This document shows positions 60,448 to 64,000 of a DNA stretch of 64,000 nucleotides, one piece after another. The stretch spans positions 65,208,991 to 65,272,990 of the forward strand of contig JALGPY010000003.1 of NCBI GenBank assembly GCA_023055425.1, written 5' to 3'. Both the position numbers and the translations under genes were made by a program. The notes under the pieces were generated by a model, which ran no database searches, was not told where the DNA came from, and worked only from the letters and a program-made list of their open reading frames with translations. Source of the stretch: Linanthus parryae (taxonomy: Eukaryota > Streptophyta > Magnoliopsida > Ericales > Polemoniaceae). Positions within the stretch are counted from its first letter, which is position 1. Each line of letters starts with the position of its first letter.

Positions 60448-61640
60448 CTAATATTTATTCAAACTAAGATCTGCAAAACTTTCACTCAGAGAATCATCAG
60501 TACTTTCATCAAAAATAACATGAATACTCTCCTCTACTATCTTAGATCTCTTATTATAAACCATGTAATATTTGCTGGTTTGATAATAACCAAGAAACAC
60601 ACCTTCATCACTTCTTGCATCAAACTTACCGAGATTATCTTTGCCATTTTTATGCACAAAACAGGTACAACCAAAAAGGCTTAAAGTAAGTAACACTATG
60701 CTTTCTTCCTTTAAGCAATTCATAAGGGGTTTTCTTAAAAATTAGCCCGATCAAACATCTATTGAGCACATAGTTGGCAGTATTAACAACTTCTGCCCAC
60801 AAAGATTTTGGCAAATTACTTTCAAGTTGCCATGCTTTGCACAAAATAAATCAAAATCAAGTTAATCAAATTCCCTAGCATGATCACTCTTAATAGATGC
60901 AACAGGTAAATTTTTCAAATTTTGAAGCTCTTTGCAAAGTTTAGAAACTTCAGATAGTGCTTCAGACTTTTCTCTAATAAACATAACCCAAGTATATCTA
61001 GAGTAATCATCAACCAAAAAAAGCATATATCTCTTACCTCTGGGTGTTTGAACCCTCATAGAACCACACAAGTCCATATGCATCAATTCTAAAGGTCTAG
61101 AGTACTTACAAAGTTCTTTGTCTTAAATGAGCTTCTGGTCTGTTTACCTTGAGTACATGTCTTGCAAAACTCATCATATTTGAATTTGAGGATTGGTAAT
61201 CCCCTTACCAGATCCTTTGAGATGAGCTTATTCAAAGATTTCATGCTTATATGACCAAGCTTTCTGTGCCACAACTTTGAGTCATCCTTCAAAGCTTTGA
61301 GACACTTCAGACTATCACCTGCAACTTTGTCAGTACATAGTGCATAAACATTATGCGACCTAGGAGCAGTGAGTATGCAATTTCCTATTTTTCTATCTTG
61401 CACCACACATTTCTCCTTGTCAAAAACTATCTTACTACCTTTGTCACAAAGCTGAGAAATACTCAATAAATTATACTTAAGACCATCAACTAAATAAACA
61501 TCAGAAATTGAATATGTAGAATTGTTACCAACACTTTCTATACCAATTATTTTCTTTTTCACCAAGTGTAATTGTTCCCTCTGATTGCTCTTTGAGCTTT
61601 GAGAATAAATATTTCTTTCCCCCTCATATGCCTGGAACAT
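60448..61640 (-). pseudogene. Copia protease end and integrase with internal deletion
   Basis: The protease signature DSGCSRHMRG is present near 61625-61650 in a frame shifted from what follows. The GAG-pre-integrase zinc motif is good: LWHRKLGHISMKSLNKLISK with a later CKTCTQGKQTRSSF. The integrase core has MDLCGSM and DDYSRYTW, then SDHAREFD with the second catalytic Asp. It then passes almost directly to AWQLESNLPKSLWAEVVNTA. The segment that normally carries the PQQNGVVERKN block with the catalytic Glu is absent, so integration activity is lost. Confidence 0.85.
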
Positions 61641-61700
61641 CCACTATCCAAAATTCATTTATGATCTTTCAAAGCTTTGGTGACATACTGCAAAATTCAA

Positions 61701-63590
61701 TCAATTCCTTAACAGGCTATTAGACCAAGTGTAGAATTTGGTTTCATATTCAGAGTCAACCATACTAGGTGGTATAACTCCTTTTGGAACCCAAATCTGT
61801 TTCACTTGTCCCTTAAGCTGATAAGGATAGGTGTTCCTCATTATGTGAGGTTCTGTCCTTCTAAAGGGGCAAGTTAATTTTACGTGTCCAATTTTACAGC
61901 AGTAATGACACTTTGGAGAATGTCTGCATCCTGCTTTCACAAAAGTTGTTTGGCTTTTTCTTGGAAAATTTGGGTTACAGCCAATTCCACTCTTGTCTAC
62001 AGAATGCATACTTCCTCCAAGCATAAGACTTAGCTTCTGTTCTGAGCCAGCAAAAGTTGAAAGAATTTTCTTGGATTCTTGAAGCTTACTAGTCAATGAA
62101 GTATTTTGTTGTTCTAAATCATCAGAATGATTTTTTAGATCAACAAACTTGTCAGTTAAAATAGTGTTTTGATCAACTACTTCTTTGACTTGTGATTTCA
62201 AAGCTTTGAATCTATTGTCCAAGGCTTTGAAGTCACTATCAATTTTTAACTTAGTATATTCAAGACATTTATTCTGAAATACCAAATCTAAATTTTCTTT
62301 TGCTTGCTCATGAACCTTCATTTTCAAAGAATCAATCTCATTCCAGTAACTCTCCTCATTTAATAACATGCTTTTTAAAATTTCAGGCAACACATCAGAA
62401 GGACTAGATAAGAGATTTTTTACCATGTCTTCAACTGGCTTCTCAGTAGAATGGCCCTCTTGATGTCCACCCATTAAAAAGAGATTGGCTTGCTCCTCAT
62501 AAGAATCTGAGTCTAAAGAATCGGAATCATTCCATGAGGCTACCATTGCCTTCTTTTTTCTGTTGTCATTTTCCTTCTTGGAAAATTGTCTGCTCTTATT
62601 CTTTTGAGGGCAATCTCTTACCAAGTTATATGCATCTCCACATTCATAGCAATTCATAATTTTAGGTTTATATGACTGTGAAGAAGACTTACTTTTCTTA
62701 TCCTTGCTGGTTGAGGATCTGAATTTCTCTTTGTTATAATCCTTGTTTCCAGAGTTTCTCTTTTTCTTTAGAATTATGGCCAAGGCTTTGGAAATTAAGG
62801 GTAAGGCCTCCTCCTCATCATCATCATCATCTTCTGGTTCAAGGTTTTGGGATTTTTCATTGTCTTTTGCCTTGAGTGCCAGATTCTTGATGTTGTCATT
62901 CAGTTCGCCATCAACCTCCTTCATAGAAATCTCATGAGTGAGTAACTTTCCTTGCAGATCATCAAGTTCCAGGATGCTTAAATCCTGAGCTTCTTCAATT
63001 GCAGTTGTTTTAGGATCCCATTTGGCCTTAGGCAAGCTTCTGAGAATCTTCCTGACTTTTTCTTCATTTGAGAATACTTTTCCCAAAGATTACAAGTTAT
63101 TCACAATATCTGTAAACCTTTTGAACATATCTTTGATGGATTCATCAGAATTCATCTTAAACAATTCATAATGCCTCAAAAGGATATTGATCTTTGTCTG
63201 CTTGACTTGGCTAGTTCCTTCATAGGTAACAGTCAACTTATCCTAGATCTCCTTTGCATTTTTGCAGTTGGATATTCCGTTGAACTCATCTGCACTAAGA
63301 GCACAATATAATAAGTTCAAGGCTTTGTAATTGTTTTATACCTTTTCCAGTTCAGTAACTGAAACATCTTCATCAGGTTTGACAGTTCTAACACCATTGA
63401 CAGTAGTATAAAGTAGGTTTGGCCCATTCACAATAATAGACCATAGTTCCATGTCCTGATCTATGATGAACATTTTCATAAATGCCTTTCAATGTACAAA
63501 GTTGTCACCACAGAACAGTGGAGGTCTATTAGCTGCCCTTCCATGTGAGAATCCTCTATCACCTACAAACTCATTGTCACAAGATTGTTA
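61701..63590 (-). pseudogene. Copia gag (UBN2-type) with coiled coil and two zinc knuckles
   Basis: The frame from about 63590 reads GDNFVHWKAFMKMFIIDQDM and ELWSIIVNGP, the UBN2/DUF4219-type gag start, with stops near 63340, 63243 and 63088. From 63086 it is open for 461 codons: SNEEKVRKILRSLPKAKWDP, an acidic stretch, a first knuckle CYECGDAYNLVRDC in which the usual His is Asn, a long coiled coil (FKALDNRFKALKSQVKEVVD), and a second, intact knuckle CHYCCKIGHVKLTC. Gag packages element RNA. The His-to-Asn change would disable knuckle 1. Confidence 0.85.
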
Positions 63591-63612
63591 GATCTTTAAA
63601 TTGTGAAGCAGC

Positions 63613-63624
63613 GCTCTGATACCA
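63613..63624 (-). other. Primer-binding site of the SIRE-like element
   Basis: TGGTATCAGAGC on the minus strand, 2 bp from the LTR end at 63627, the classical copia primer site for initiator Met tRNA. Confidence 0.9.
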
Positions 63625-63626
63625 AT

Positions 63627-64000
63627 TGAAAGTGTGTAATGTCGGTTTAAACAATTGTATAAATACTCTAGAAGGGGGGTTGAATAGAGTATGCTAGCTT
63701 TTGCCAAAACACATACTTTTGAAACGTAAGTAAAGCAAACTGTTGATATCTCAAATCTTTGAAAATATTTGAGAAGCTTAAAGATATAACAGCAAGATAT
63801 AGAGGCTTCAAAGCTTTGATATTTGGAAAGATCCAAAGCTTTGTAACTTCCAATATAAGCTGAAAGTAAAAAAACAACAAAAGTAAATAGCAGAGACACA
63901 GAGATTTTACAGAGTTCAGTCACAATTGGACCTAGTATTTGCCTGAGTGATCTAATCCCTCCAGGATTCAAACACAACATCTTATAAATCACCCATATTT
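63627..64000 (-). repeat. Partial 5' LTR of the SIRE-like element
   Basis: Matches the first 370 bp of the 3' LTR at 54501. It continues past the window end, so the right target duplication and the LTR start cannot be seen. Confidence 0.88.

Larger units (their letters stand above)
54501..64000 (-). mobile_element. SIRE-like Ty1/copia element with extra ORF, degenerate, cut by right edge
   Basis: On the minus strand: partial 5' LTR (63627 to beyond the window), primer site TGGTATCAGAGC (63624-63613), gag, protease, integrase, RT, RNase H, an extra ORF in sense orientation (58178-56367), and the 3' LTR (54501 to about 55388). An extra sense ORF between pol and the 3' LTR is the layout of SIRE/Maximus-type copia elements. 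All ORFs have stops. The first 370 bp of the two LTRs are clearly related but differ at many positions. Confidence 0.9.

Noticed and set aside
1..64000. CRISPR arrays, operons, ribosome binding sites, prophage
   Set aside because: The window is plant nuclear DNA; no regularly spaced direct repeats of that type were seen and bacterial categories do not apply.

Overview
The window is eudicot-type plant nuclear DNA. The support is a 14-exon gene with GT-AG introns for a plant PHO1-family phosphate exporter, plant-type LINEs carrying a DUF4283 ORF1 and an RNase H tail, Ty1/copia elements with an initiator-Met-tRNA primer site, and Tourist-, hAT-, MULE-, CACTA- and Helitron-type DNA transposons. 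Bacterial gene logic does not apply. Most open frames are pieces of decayed transposon proteins. I cannot name the species.

Layout. 1-3000: a decayed LINE on the minus strand, cut by the left edge. 3099-8628: a second LINE, plus strand, complete from 5' UTR to A-rich tail, with a 17-bp target-site duplication but several frameshifts and stops. 8658-9279: an open RNase H fragment with a poly(A) tail. 9.3-13.0 kb: non-genic sequence, a 245-bp tandem duplication and a hAT-like MITE. 13345-18247: the only intact host gene recognised, the PHO1 homologue, minus strand, about 788 codons. 18.3-24.5 kb: its upstream region, unassigned sequence and LINE fragments.

24.5-29.2 kb: an AT-rich block of diverged repeat units ending in a Helitron-like 3' terminus, with an 1801-bp MULE-like element inserted in the first unit. 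30.8-36.9 kb: two degenerate copia elements in opposite orientations with LTR-derived duplications. 37.0-41.5 kb: MITEs, a SINE-like piece, and a short LTR element with paired 346-bp LTRs whose gag remnant is split by a 445-bp Tourist-type MITE. 42.5-48.4 kb: a minus-strand LINE remnant split by a solo LTR, plus a second solo LTR of the same family; each has its own 5-bp TSD. 49.3-54.3 kb: a GATC-dense repeat, a 3105-bp CACTA element with TSD TCA, a decayed gene copy, and an enclosing inverted repeat. 54501-64000: a large minus-strand copia element of SIRE-like layout (3' LTR, extra ORF, RNase H, RT, integrase, gag), cut by the right edge inside its 5' LTR.

Only the PHO1 homologue looks functional. 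The rest is a stratified set of insertions whose order can partly be read from nesting. The most unusual pattern is a palindromic decamer, CAARGCTTTG, present at least 16 times across the LTRs, non-coding parts and coding parts of the last copia element and not noticed elsewhere in the window.
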